From assembly GCA_030765055.1 (NCBI GenBank), contig CM060954.1, positions 106,888,645 to 106,952,644 of the forward strand: a stretch of 64,000 nucleotides of DNA. The letters run 5' to 3'. The translations under genes were made by a program, and so were the position numbers. Origin of the DNA: Mantis religiosa (Eukaryota; Arthropoda; Insecta; Mantodea; Mantidae). The notes under the pieces are model-generated. The model was not told the DNA's origin, did no database searches, and worked only from the letters and a program-made list of their open reading frames with translations. Positions 22,718-33,390 of the stretch are shown piece by piece (within the stretch, counting starts at the first letter, position 1; every line of letters starts with the position of its first letter).

Positions 22718-23540
22718 CATAACAAAGTGAATGAACCTAAAGATGGAGCATAAATCTGCTGAAACATTACACAAGGAAAATCCGTCATTTCTTGAATCCT
22801 ATGCCATTATTTTTAAAATCAAAGGTTTGCATATGACAGTGCGTTCGTCAAAAGAAGAGTCCATACAGGCTGATCACTGCACAAACCATATACACTTAGG
22901 GAATGCGTCTCCAAATTTTCCAAAATGGCACAAGACTTTCCTATAGTGCCGATCTTAACATACGGCGATCACTTTTTGGCTAGATGGAGTGTAGCATAAG
23001 GTAGAGTAAGGTGTTAGGACTCTCTGCTGGTGCCAATGTCTATAATCAGAAGAGTTTTGAGGGCAAATTCTTTATGTTCTCGTAGAATACGCCACATAAT
23101 GGTTTAAGACACTTGAATGGTTTGACCAGTATGTATTTTATCGACATTTTTGGGCTCCTTTGGGATTGGTTCGAGTCGTGTCCATTGTCTCACTTGACAT
23201 TTCTGGGCGATTGGTACAAATATCTCTGCACAAATTACATCGTTTGATCTTCTTACCTCCATGAAGCTATTTGTTACTTACGAAGAGCAAATTTTTATTC
23301 GTAATTCAGTGTCTTTCTGGGAAGAGAGGAAGTGAAATTCTTTAAGACCAATGAGGAGGCTTTATTTTAATAGATTTACGAATAGAAAGGAGTGCTGACT
23401 GTACACACGAAGCGAGCTTTTAAATTCTTTTCTTTTCTTTGGATTCTACGCACATTATCATTACTCAGTCAGCTGTCAGCAGAGCATCATTTTTATGCTT
23501 TATATATGTTGTAAGTTTCTTTTTAGGGGGATTTATGTTC
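22718..23540. other. Stretch with no supported feature
   Basis: A 71-codon open frame at 22731-22946 has no recognised motif. The remainder is AT-rich without bounded repeats. Confidence 0.45.
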
Positions 23541-23828
23541 TCTCAAAATTAGAATCTCATAAACATCATCGATCTTCCAGTAGCTCAGTTTGGTGAAGAA
23601 AAGTTTTTAGCTAACACTGCCTCCAGTTTCTGCAATCAAAAGTCGCTCAGTCCAGGAGGAAAGCTCCTAATGAGAGAGAGATTGTGTGGTTTATCTCAAA
23701 ATTAGAATCTCATAAACATCATCGATCTTCCAGTAGCTCAGGTTGGCGAAGAAAAGTTTTAAGCTAACAGCCTCCAGTTTCTGCACTCAAAAGTCACTCA
23801 GTGCAGTAGGAAAGCTCCTAATGAGAGA

Positions 23829-23918
<90 letters not shown>

Positions 23919-24050
23919 GTGGTTTATCTCAAAATTAGAATCTCATAAACATCATCGATCTTCCAGTAGCTCAGGTTGGTGAAGAAAGGTTTTTAGCTAA
24001 CAGTGCCTCCAGTTTCTGCACTCAAATGTCTCTCAGTCCAGGAAGAAAGC
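23541..24050. repeat. Three-unit minisatellite with expanded (GA)n
   Basis: Units begin TCTCAAAATTAGAATCTC at 23541, 23694 and 23927. All share CATCATCGATCTTCCAGTAG, GCCTCCAGTTTCTGCA and a GGAAAGCTCC end. Units 1 and 2 end in CTAATGAGAGAGAG before ATTGTGTGGTTTATC. In unit 1 this GA tract is short, while in unit 2 it has grown to about 92 bp (23823-23914). Unit lengths are 153, 233 and about 124 bp. The only open frame here (Arg-Glu repeats) is an artefact of the GA tract. Confidence 0.9.
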
Positions 24051-24071
24051 GAGAGTGTGGTTCAGATTTTA

Positions 24072-24240
24072 GTTAATTGATGGAAATTAATCAATTCTCC
24101 ACACTAGCCGTATATAGGCTAAGATATTTGATGGACAGAGTCAACATGAAAAATTCAATGCCATGGCCGGGATTTGAACCACGGATCTCCTGGTTTCCGT
24201 CCAGTCGCTCTTAACCTTTGAGCTACCATGGCCAACATGC
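24072..24240 (-). repeat. tRNA-headed SINE, family C
   Basis: The reverse strand reads GTTGGCCATGGTAGCTCAAA (A-box), GGTTCAAATCCCGGCCATGG (B-box), then GCATTGAATTTTTCATGTTG and CTAGTGTGGAGAATTGATT. A 3'-only duplicate of the body lies at about 24385-24490. The head is shared with the composite at 18485 and with both palindrome arms at 63545-63723. Confidence 0.75.
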
Positions 24241-24384
24241 CGTCCTGACATTAAATTCTCCAGTTGACTCGTATATTTCCCCGGTAGTCCACTAGGGGCT
24301 CTCGCATCCGAGATGCACCGTTTGTGGCGACTTACTATTGTAAGTACTTAAGTCCCAGGCTTCATCATTTAACTCTTATTATTC

Positions 24385-24490
24385 TAGTTAATTTATGGGA
24401 ATTAATCATTTCTCCACACTAGCCGTATATAGGCTAAGATATTTGATGGACAGAGTCAACATGAAAAATTCAATGCCATGGCCGGGAATC
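24385..24490 (-). repeat. SINE family C body, second partial copy
   Basis: It repeats the block GGCTAAGATATTTGATGGAC through AATGCCATGGCCGGGA, but stops inside the tRNA-like head. About 145 bases separate it from the fuller copy at 24072-24240, in the same orientation. Confidence 0.75.
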
Positions 24491-24610
24491 AGATGGTTCA
24501 GATGTTTGCTTTATAGTTCCGTTAGTAATGACAGAAGTATAATTTGTTTGTGTGTTCGTATGAAGAACATAATTTAAAAAAGAACATGTTTATTATATGT
24601 CAAACTTAGT

Positions 24611-24869
24611 TGGCTCAGTGGTTAGACCGCTTGGCTCTCACCTAGGCGGCCCGGGTTCGATCCCAGGCGACCGCAAAGTGACATTTGTGGTGGACAACAC
24701 GGCGTTGGGGCGGGTTTTCTCCGGGACCTTCGGTTTCCCCCGCCATCTCATTTCACCGGTGCTCCATCTTCATCTCATGTATCATCAGTGTCACCGCCTG
24801 CGGTGCCGTATGTAGTAAAAGCGGGCGTTAAACACTACACAATTCATTTTTTTTTTTTTTTTTTTTTTT
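24611..24869 (+). repeat. SINE family B copy, 12-bp TSD
   Basis: tRNA-like head TGGCTCAGTGGTTAGACCGC (A-box) and CCGGGTTCGATCCCAGGCG (B-box). A conserved body follows (GACAACACGGCGTTGGGGCG, CGCCTGCGGTGCCGTATG, GCGGGCGTTAAACACTACAC) and then a T-run. The duplication GTCAAACTTAGT at 24599-24610 and 24870-24881 bounds it. It lies within a dispersed AT-rich repeat copy whose sequence resumes after the right duplication. Confidence 0.92.
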
Positions 24870-24881
24870 GTCAAACTTAGT

Positions 24882-24930
24882 ATTTGAATTCAGCATCTTC
24901 CAAGAATTCAACTCGAAGATTTACAAGAAA
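24882..24930 (-). repeat. Dispersed AT-rich repeat copy, split by a SINE
   Basis: On the reverse strand, TCTTGGAAGATGCTGAATTC and then AAATACTAAGTTTGAC match the conserved block of the family. The SINE B insertion at 24611-24869 interrupts it. Confidence 0.5.
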
Positions 24931-24944
24931 ATACCTCATCATCA

Positions 24945-25440
24945 ATAAATGCATGCTGTCGATGAAGGAGATGGAACTGATGATCCAAAATGATTGCAAC
25001 TCAATTTGTGGCAAATAAACTCAAGCTGTGAATTAAACAGTACAAAGAAGAATACAGAATGCTGATAATCCAATTCTTAGGAAATAAATGTATATTGTGG
25101 ATCTAGTTGGAGAGCAAAAAGGAGAAACTGATAATGTAAATTTAGATGAGCATTTCCTACGGATGAATTTGCACAGGAAATAACACAAGGTGATAAAACA
25201 TATGCTGAATCATATAACCAAGAAATTATGTTGTAGATGAAGTTGTAGAGAAAAGGACAGAAGTTGATATTCCACATGTTGCATCATCTGTCAGTATATT
25301 TTATATGAAGCTATAAAGAACAGGACAGAATATTAATATTTTAACGTTGTGTAATCCACCAAGAAACCAAGCAAGCGTGTGCTGTGGATGACCCTGTAGA
25401 AGAAATGGGAGAAACTGATTACCCAGTGCAAATGAATTGG
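24945..25440 (+). repeat. Four degenerate coding-like tandem units
   Basis: Four short peptides with one pattern recur at 24952, 25091, 25224 and 25378: HAVDEGDGTDDP, YIVDLVGEQKGETD, NYVVDEVVEKRTEVD and CAVDDPVEEMGETDYP. Spacings are about 139, 133 and 154 bases, and the units lie in different frames with stops between them. I read this as a decayed tandem array derived from a repetitive coding sequence. The parent gene is unknown. Confidence 0.3.
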
Positions 25441-27870
25441 ATTACAATTTAGGTTGCTACACCTTTAAGTGATAATGCTATAAGGTTGTCCAACTTTGTG
25501 TTAAATTAAGGCCTTCCACCAGACTTTAATACCAAAGATGTATTAATTCTTCTGATAGGAATGTTCCCATAATTATTTACCTTGTTAAACGTGAAGAAAT
25601 TAAATTTGAACCCTGGTAATGACGATGATTCCTTACATGATGAATTTTTTAGCTTTATATCATTAATTTTTTGCTATTTCTGTTCAACATATTAATGTCC
25701 TTACAAAGTGCTTATTTCGATTAAGCATTAAGGTGTGCGACACTTTTATACTTCTTAAAAGCATATGCATTTCTTCTTCAGGAAAAGTCAAGATAAATAT
25801 TTTGCATGCTTACATGTTCCTACATGACTTGCTGGATTTACAGACTTGTTCTTATAACGGTTAGTAAGAAGAAATAATGTGAACTCTATCTCTGCAGGAA
25901 GCTCCGAGATTTGTTAAATTAGTGATTTGCCAGTAGGTGCACCTTGCACTACACTGCAACATCCTTCTCCATTTCTCACTGCCACTCCTTAAATTGCTGT
26001 AGTCATTACCATCCGGATATTCTCGTTCATGTAAACATGCTCCGAAACCGGCAAGCAGAACAAAAGAAAGTCAACAAAAACAATGGCTTCCAAGAATTGA
26101 GTCTAAAGGAGTACATACACATAACTAGAGGCATCTTGAGACAATGCTCCTTACGACAATGGGTATTCTGAAGCATTGTACATAAGAAAATCGGTTTCAT
26201 AGAGATTTTTAAGTTTGAACGCTTTCATAAACCGACAAAATAATGTGCATTGCATTCACATGACATTCGTCACTCACTTTTCTCCAAAAAAGTCTTTAAA
26301 AAGCTTATTTTTCTGTCTATAACTTGTTAATTGGTAAACATCTTTCATTTTATAGTATTTATACATTCCGTTGTAATCTTAGTAGATTAAATTGGCATAT
26401 TTTTAAACATAAGTGATAGATTTAATATAATTGAAATTTCATGGCTTTGCATAATCTCAGAAAGTTGATTTATCACCTGAAAAATATTGACAACTTAAAC
26501 AATAACAAAGATGAACTTGGAAATGATAAATACCAAACGAATACCTTATCAGTGTATTTTAATGAAATCTAGATTTTCTTGTACGATAAGATTTTATTTA
26601 TCCCTTATCACTTACAAAAAGGCGATTCAGAATAAAAAGACTTACGAGGCTATTTTCAAGAATAGCTCTATATTCAAGATATAAATTTTAGTTGTCATGC
26701 AAATATCTCTAACCTATGCAATTTAATCAAATTCGTTAAAACACCTTTGAAAAAAATAAGGAAATATATTCCATGTTAAATAACACGTTTCACAAACATG
26801 CACACCCACGTACAGACATCTAGGCAAGTACACTCAACCAAATTTTTCTGTAACTGCCTCTGTTTCATTCAAGAAGCCTCAAAGCATGCACTTTCAGTGA
26901 AACTTCGACATCGAAATTTCGGATGAAATTCATAAATTTAAAACTTTCTTAAAATGTAGTGCTTCCAAAATCACACAGTACATTACTATCAATACAATTT
27001 GTTCATGTTAAAAGTAAACATTTAAGAATGAAGAAGAAAAATATAAAAACGAACGATGTCGTCAACGAGTAATACAAAGAGAAAGGAAAAAAGAAACAAA
27101 AAATGTCTGACAGTGTCGCGAAAATGTGCAAGTAAAGAAAAAAAGTAAATATTAAAAGACTGCATAATTCAAATAATAGTGAAATGAGATATAAAAAACG
27201 GGAGCTTCAAATTGCAGAATGGTGGAAATGATTATTAATGCCTCTTGTGTTAGGCGTGAAAACAAGTTAATTAAGGGTCCTTTGGTATGCATATAATTAA
27301 ATAATGAGCAACATCTTTTATTATTGGTATAAGTTTTCAAGTATCTCGTGGGACAATTGAAATTTTAGGGTTTCCACATTAATTAAAGGAAAATAATTAC
27401 ATAATAGCGGACACGTCCTGTAAGGGAAAGTAAGTTCTCTGAGATAGAAACATGGTAATTAGCCCCATATTTTTATTAAATTAGAGTAACCTCAGACCTA
27501 TAAATTTCAATCATTTCTGAATTTTTTACCAGAAAAGTTTACAACATAATTGTAGCAGAAAGCTGATTGTCGTAATCCTATCTATGCTAAAGTTTCTAAG
27601 AGAATAATTTTTAAGAAAAAAAGTTCCCGTCATTTTGGAAATATTTTACGTGAGGATAATTTGAAATGTTTAAACTTTTAAATATTATTCTTAACAATGA
27701 GCTATTTGATTCAAACACCAAATTTTGTGTGAAATTGAAGCTTTATCTTGGAAACATATAATGTATTACTTTCAAATGAATTACTATACCCTCTTTTGTT
27801 TATAGTGGTTATAAAAACTATCTACTCAAAGGCTATTTTTGTACTTCATTTTAATGGAGATAGATTTTTG
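25441..27870. other. AT-rich stretch with diverged repeat copies
   Basis: AT-rich. About 26655-26780 and 26865-26950 match parts of the dispersed AT-rich family (AATCAAATTCGTTAAAACAC; GCCTCAAAGCATGCACTTTC). A strong acceptor-like tract lies at 25864-25880 with a 12-codon frame after it. No gene supported. Confidence 0.4.
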
Positions 27871-27872
27871 GA

Positions 27873-28320
27873 TGTTCTCACGTTCAAGGCGTATCCGCCT
27901 GCCGAGAAGTTGAGTGGGAGTAGGGCAGTTGTTCTGCCTCTGTCGTGTGCTGGCTGTAGGGCGTAAGGGGCGAGGTGTAGCTGACGTCAAGGAAGACGTC
28001 GCGAAACTAGAAGCAAGTCATATTTTTACTGCGGACGACACCGTTGCAGAATATAATGAGAGAACACTCGAATACTGGAACGATCTCCCGCGCTCAGCAG
28101 GGCCATATAAAGAGCCGGTACGAGGTCTTGTAGGGTCGTGTTTATGTTTAATATTTCCGTGTGTTTCGGGTTTCGAGCACTGTGGTGAAGAGTCGGCGCA
28201 GTGAAGTAGTTCACGAATCAGTCGATCAGTTGAATTATGTGAATCGAGACAGCATTCATCCAAGCTACGTAGTAAGGAACCGGCACACAGTGGAACCGTA
28301 CAGTGAAGCAGTTAGTACTT
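27873..28320 (+). mobile_element. LTR-like segment, boundaries uncertain
   Basis: A GC-richer block begins TGTTCTCACGTTCAAGG. It has a TATA-like CCATATAAAGAGCCGG near 28101-28116, followed by a long block with GTGTTTCGGGTTTCGAGC and CAGTGAAGTAGTTCACG. The layout resembles the promoter half of an LTR. I could not find a matching 3' end or target duplication, so it may be truncated or a different repeat type. Confidence 0.3.
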
Positions 28321-28968
28321 TTTTATGCATGATCTCATCATGATGACTATTTCTCCATTTTAAAACATAGCTATACTGAAGTTATGTCTCATCATGACCT
28401 TTTCAATCTGCACCATTAGCTACTTAAGTGGCATCTACAGAAAACAAAACAAAACAGAAGCTATTAAAATAAAATTCAAGGTAATACCATTAATGCACGG
28501 TAACTTAAGCTTGCTTGCTTATTCTGCAATTCCTCATATGAGTAACAGGCTGTTCTAACCCATTAAGTATCTAATAAGTACCTTTTAAAGCCAAATCTTT
28601 ATGCTCGCATAGAGAAAGAGCTTTATTGCATATACGGTATGGCATCCACCTTTCTTTATGGTTTCGAAAACAAGAGAAAGTTTTATTTCTAAAGGTCACC
28701 ATATCTATATTAAACAAAATTTATTCGCAATTAAACGTAGCTGATATAGTTAACCTAAATATTAGTTCCTTTTGCTTAGTAAATCAAATAAAAATTGTGA
28801 TTGGAATTGTCAGAAAGTATCGTATGTTTAAATACAAATAAATAAACAGTAAATCCAATATCTGAACTAGAGGTTTTTGAAAATCTTAACGAGTCTTCCA
28901 ATTTTAATGTTTATAAACGTGATTCAGCCCAGGTTAACAGAATGGTTTGTGGTCTGTATTGTCTCTGT
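28321..28968. other. AT-rich stretch; LINE 3'-tail match
   Basis: Mostly AT-rich. At 28795-28845 the sequence TTGGAATTGTCAGAAAGTAT, then CGTATGTTTAAATACAAATA matches the very end of the LINE fragment at 57470-57515. It is probably a strongly truncated copy of that LINE's 3' tail. Confidence 0.5.
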
Positions 28969-28970
28969 TA

Positions 28971-30161
28971 CGAGGGCTGTTCAATAAAGAATGATCACAA
29001 GTTTTTTACAACATACCTTTACTCATCCTCATAATTTTGACAGTCGGTCTCAAAATAGTCTCCCTTGAATGCTATGCAATTGTCCCAGCGTTTCTGCCAG
29101 TCTTCAAGGACATGCTGGAAACCATTTTTGAGAGATCCTTCAAAATCGCCTCCGCAGCCTTCACCACTGCTTCTGATGATAGATAATGCCTCCCATGAAG
29201 GCGTTTGTTCAAGTTAGGGAATAGAAAAAAAGACACATGGGGCTAAATCTGGAGTATAGGGAGGGTGAGGGATATACTCCACGTTGATTTTTGCAAGATA
29301 TTCAGCAACAACATTGGTAATATGCTGCCGCACACTATATCCCTGTAGTATTGTCCAGTTACTGATGTATGTGCAGGTAAACCATTCCAAGAATATCAAA
29401 GAGTGAGATGAGCATAACTTTCCCAGAAGAAGCAACCACTTTTGCTTTTTTCGGGGGTTGGTGATGAAGGAGATTTCCACATTGAGCTTTGCCATTTGCT
29501 CTCAGGACCAAAATGATGTAGCCAAGCTTCATCAGCAGTGATTACGTTTGAAAGAAAATCCGGATCCTTCTCTAACATCATCTTTAACTGCATGCAGACC
29601 TGCATGCGAATGTCCTTTTGTTCGGGAATCAACAGTCTTGGAACCCATCGCGCACAAACACGTCTCATGTGTAATGTTTCTGTCACCAACGTGAGGGTGG
29701 TACCCAATGAAATGTTCAGTATTTCAGAAAGCGATGTTAAGGTAATTCGTCGATCCTCTCTCATAATGGCAGCAGTAACTGGGGCATCGGGTCCACCTTT
29801 GAAATTTATTGTCTCCCTTCTTTAAACACCTTAAACCACCTTCGAGCTGTGCTGTAGGGTAGAACAGACTCTCCATAGACCTGTAACATTGTATAGGCCT
29901 CAACTGAAGATCTGTTGAGACGAAAGAAGAATTTCAAAGCCACATATTGTTCCTTGCGTGTTACCTCCATTGCAGCTGTAGGCGATACTGAACATGTGTG
30001 AACTTGTCTGGTTCTCACAGGCGGAAACCAAGAGTACCAACAATTAAACTAATACAGCGTGTTTGTTTCACATTAAGCTAACAATATAATAAGATTGAAG
30101 TTTAGTGCGAAAAATTATGACCATAAAAAAATTATGCTCATTCTTTATTGAACAGCCCTCG
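28971..30161 (-). mobile_element. Near full-length mariner element, dead
   Basis: Inverted repeats CGAGGGCTGTTCAATAAAG are present at both ends, and TA target duplications lie at 28969-28970 and 30162-30163. The length is 1,191 bp. The transposase runs on the reverse strand in at least three frames. 30018-29806 holds the N-terminal helix-turn-helix (KEQYVALKFFFRLNRSS, YSTARRWFKVFKEGRQ). 29764-29396 holds MREDRRITLTSLSEILNIS and the first catalytic motif ITADEAWLHHF. 29495-29214 holds VAEYLAKINVEYIPHPP, then YTPDLAP, the third catalytic motif region. The HDN motif expected between these is eroded (HQ.LDN). About 210 bp of the C-terminal coding part follows. A related truncated copy lies at 7158-7716. 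Confidence 0.9.
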
Positions 30162-30163
30162 TA

Positions 30164-31269
30164 GTTTTTCAAAGCAGTGGGGATACAATTTTTTCTTTTT
30201 AAAATAACGTTTTTGGATTTAATGATTTAAGTTTATGATTTTAATTTTCAAATAGGTAATACTTTTCTCAAAGAGAAAGTTGTTTTTCGTTTTTTATGGC
30301 CTGGTCATGTAAAAACAATGCAATTCAAAGTCATTGACCGGCTATCAAAAGTTTTCATTATCGCTTAAGTTTATTATAATTCATTTAATTCTCCTATACA
30401 GAAGAATGAAATGCATGAGTCAAGGGGAGACAAAGGGAAAACCATGAAGGATTTGGGGTTTTAAAAATAATGGAATGTGACAAATGTTTGATCGAAATGT
30501 TTCACTGGTATCTGCAATGTATTTGTATAATTGAACGATCGTATTTGTTTTTTATTTTCATCTAAAACTCAGTCTCACTGTCGATTAAGACCAAAAACTT
30601 ATAAATTTCTAAGCAAAACATGTTCTGTGTAGTATAAGAACATTATGTGCACGTTTAACAAAAACTTGAAGCTTATGGCAGTACATTTTGCAGCGAATGT
30701 ATAACCTGGCAGACAGCAACATTGTGGGCACATAGCCTACTTCCGGTGCATGGAAGGTCGACTTTTGGCTTCCAGCAAAACAAAACCTTGGAGATGTGCG
30801 ATAAATCTCTGTTATAATGTTCTATTTTTTCGCCCACTCCTATATGAAACCTTACTTCCAGGAAGTGGCTTTTAAACTACGAGCATTTTCATTTGTTTTT
30901 TACAGGATGCTTACTGCCATCGCAAGGTTACTCTCTAAATATTAATCAGTGTACACAGGATGAGTTACCTAAAAATGCCACCGTATATATGCAATGGCAA
31001 TAGAAGAATTCAGTAGGCTAAATTGCTAATGCAATCTAAATATGAGCTAGTCTCTATGTTGATGACTGAAATTCCAGTTTCTTTACATTTTCAGGTCATA
31101 AATATTTGAACTATTTTCAAACGAAAAACAAGGAATACTTTAAAATTGTTTATTTAAAAATAATAAAGAATTAACAAGATCTAATTTTTATGCATTAAAA
31201 TTTGGTTTATAATTGACAATTTACCAGTAATTCAAACATCACCCAGAATGAAGAGCACTTTTGAGGTTA
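30164..31269. other. AT-rich stretch with a splice-like site
   Basis: A strong acceptor (TTTCATTTGTTTTTTACAG, ending at 30905) is followed by an open frame of about 31 codons (CLLPSQGYSLNINQC, then TQDELPKNATVYMQW). This frame is phase-compatible with the signal-peptide exon at 10891-10966. That is suggestive only. Another acceptor near 31095 has no recognisable exon. Confidence 0.3.
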
Positions 31270-31490
31270 TTCCCAGACAGCTCAAAATATGCATTTCATT
31301 TATTATGAAAATTTCTTAAATATATAGTATTTTAATCAAAATGTTACATCCATTTTTGAGAAAATAAAAATTTCCAATTACTTATGTATGTAAACGATAG
31401 TTTAAGTTAGTTTGAGTTAGGGGATTTTCTTGAAAAGTTTTTCTTCATATCCTGTACTTAAATACCAAGTTTGATAATAAATTACTTTTC
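31270..31490 (+). repeat. Dispersed AT-rich repeat copy
   Basis: One of the clearest copies: TATGCATTTCATTTATTATG, TTTCTTAAATATATAGTATT, TTAATCAAAATGTTACATCC, TTTTTGAGAAAATAAAAATT, GGGGATTTTCTTGAAAAG and CTTAAATACCAAGTTTG. The Penelope remnant begins immediately after it. Confidence 0.55.
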
Positions 31491-31504
31491 ACTTTCTTCT
31501 CGGG

Positions 31505-32440
31505 CAGCTTGCAGGTGAAAAGATGATTATACGTGGACGACACTTTTGTAATTTGGCCACATGGATCAGACACTTTGCCTAGCTTCCTTGCGCATCTCAA
31601 CAGCCTTCGACCTCAAATACAGTTTACCATGGAAGTGGAGAAGGATGGAACTCTTCCATTCCTGGACATTCTTGTTTAAAAAAAAACAGCAACGGTACAC
31701 TGGGGCATGCTGTATATAGCAAACCTACACACACCAATCTCTATCTGAACGCTCATAGTTTCCATCATAAGTCTCAACGACTGGGAGTTCTCAATACACT
31801 GGCCCACAGAGCTTTGTCTATCTCTGATCCCAGCCACTTAAAACAAGAATTACAGCACCTGAGACTCACTTTCCGTCCAAACGGCTACTCCGAATATGAC
31901 GTTGAAGTCTTGATCACCAAAGCTAGGAAAGGGAAACCTGTAATACAGAAAGCGTCAGATAAGCCTACCGCTGCAGCCTGCATCCCGTTTACCGGCAATC
32001 TATCCGGCAGGATCAGCAGAATTCTCGCCAAATACAACATCAGGACCATCCACAAGCCACCTCCGAAGATTAAACACCTGTTGAGACCAGTGAAAGACAA
32101 ACTGGACTTCCGACTTCCGGGGGTGTACCGCATTCCCTGTGAATGTGGGACACCGTATATAGGACAAACCAGAAGGACCATCGCTACTAGAATAATCGAA
32201 CATGAACGGAGCATTCGTTTAGTGCAACCTGAGAAGTCTGGGCTGGCAGAGCATTGTTTTGATAACGATCATAGCGACAATTTTCGGGAGACGACCATCT
32301 TAGGCAAAATGCAACAGTTACTGGGAGAGGAGAATTAAGGAGGCTTTGGCGATTTCCTCAGAAAGGAGCACGCTTAGTCGTGATGCAGGATTTCAGTTCA
32401 GCTCCTCTTGGAAACCGGCCTTAAAATGGAAATCCGTCGA
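31505..32440 (+). pseudogene. Penelope-like element: RT remnant plus GIY-YIG endonuclease
   Basis: The plus strand shows the end of a Penelope-type reverse transcriptase. YVDDTFVIW (active-site YVDD at 31530-31541) is followed by PQIQFTMEVEKDGTLPFLD. A stop at 31676 and a frameshift at the A-run 31677-31686 follow. The second frame continues through the linker (YSKPTHTNLYLNAHSFHH) into an open frame, 31814-32338 (174 codons), with the GIY-YIG nuclease: GVY at residues 103-105, CEC at 109-111, YIGQTRR from 115, H130 and H147. This Cys/His arrangement is typical of Penelope endonucleases. A last frameshift near 32330 leads to the C-terminal FQFSSSWKPAL. The RT is 5' truncated, as is common for Penelope copies. 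Confidence 0.85.
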
Positions 32441-32770
32441 AATAAGAAACAAAGATCAATACAGCTTGATAATCAAGTTAAGTAGTTACGTTTCTTTGAT
32501 TCAATTTTCTATACTCACGCCATCTCCTGACCTGGCATTTAATTTACTGAAAACAGTCTTTTGTTCAGTAATGCGAATTTTGCTAGTGTTTTGTCTTTGT
32601 TTATACTTGTGTTATATCCAGTATTTCATTTGAGGTTATAACATTTTATAAATAACCTGATGATGGGAGAGATGCACACTCCCGAAACGTTGATATCTAA
32701 TCATCTGTTCACTTGGCTGGCTGTCCGAGAATAAAGTGAACGTATTCGTCCCCAGGAAAGCTTCAGGTCA
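32441..32770 (+). mobile_element. 3' untranslated/pLTR part of the Penelope-like element
   Basis: Sequence between the endonuclease end and GTCCCCAGGAAAGCTTCAGG near 32766. It contains the hammerhead-like motif at 32657-32688, and TGTCCGAGAATAAAGTGAAC near the end. Penelope elements carry partial long terminal repeats, and this matches the 3' one. The upstream copy is lost. Confidence 0.6.
32657..32688 (+). ncRNA. Hammerhead-ribozyme-like motif
   Basis: The core reads CTGATGA (32657-32663), then stem II GGGAG (32665-32669) paired with CTCCC (32679-32683) around a 9-nt loop, then GAAAC (32684-32688) followed by GTTGAT. These are the conserved hammerhead core boxes in the right order and spacing. 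Penelope-like elements are known to carry minimal hammerhead ribozymes in their terminal repeats, so position and context agree. Stems I and III are short here and I could not settle the cleavage triplet by eye, so catalytic activity is not claimed. Confidence 0.6.
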
Positions 32771-33060
32771 TAAATTACTCTTCGATTTTCAATTACGTTC
32801 TTCAAGAGAGATCATACACACATGCACTTATACGTAAGGAATTTTTATCTAAAAATGCTTATTTTGGTCACAGAGGGTTTCCAAACATGTATTATCGGTG
32901 AAATTTCGGTATCAAAATTTTGAATAAAATATAACATTTCCTATACTCACTAAATGACGTGGTAGAGGAATTAAAAAACAACAGTCAGACGCATGAATGG
33001 CAGGTTACATGGGCCATATAGTCCATTGCACACTGTTGCTTATATAATAGATCTATTATA
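32771..33060. other. AT-rich spacer with repeat remnant
   Basis: About 32870-32945 (GGGTTTCCAAACATGTATTA, GTGAAATTTCGGTATCAAAA) matches the terminal block of the dispersed AT-rich family. Confidence 0.4.
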
Positions 33061-33390
33061 GTGCCACGCCCCCAAGGAGGAAGGAATCACAGGAGGATGC
33101 AGGCCACAAGAAGACATGACGCGGAAGTTCTTAACTTTAATTTAGATTTGAAGACTTGTTCCTCTGCTGGAGGTGCGTAGAGAGAGAAGAGGCCATCAGT
33201 CATAGACGACGAAGCTGAGAAGCACGCCTGAAAGATGGGAAGGATTTGAATGAAAGAGAAGGAAATGGTAGTGGATGAAAAGCCACCCCGGCAAGCAAAA
33301 TCATGAAAAACCTAACTCAAAATGGAGGGTTGAAGGGAGACAGACTCGGGACCTCTTGAATACGAACAGAATCATCTCGGCCGGTTAATA
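33061..33390. repeat. Unnamed repeat shared with 48245-48365
   Basis: Blocks AGGAGGAAGGAATCACAGG, GCGGAAGTTCTTAAC and GAAGACTTGTTCCTCTGCTG match GGAGGAAGGGATGAAGC, ACGGAAGTCCCTAAC and GAAGACTTGCCCTGCTG at 48 kb in the same order. The last part (ACTCGGGACCTCTTGAATAC, to 33390) is a fragment of an inverted SINE A head. Confidence 0.45.

Noticed and set aside
23743..23982. Arg-Glu-rich open frame
   Set aside because: Translation of the (GA)n tract inside the minisatellite.
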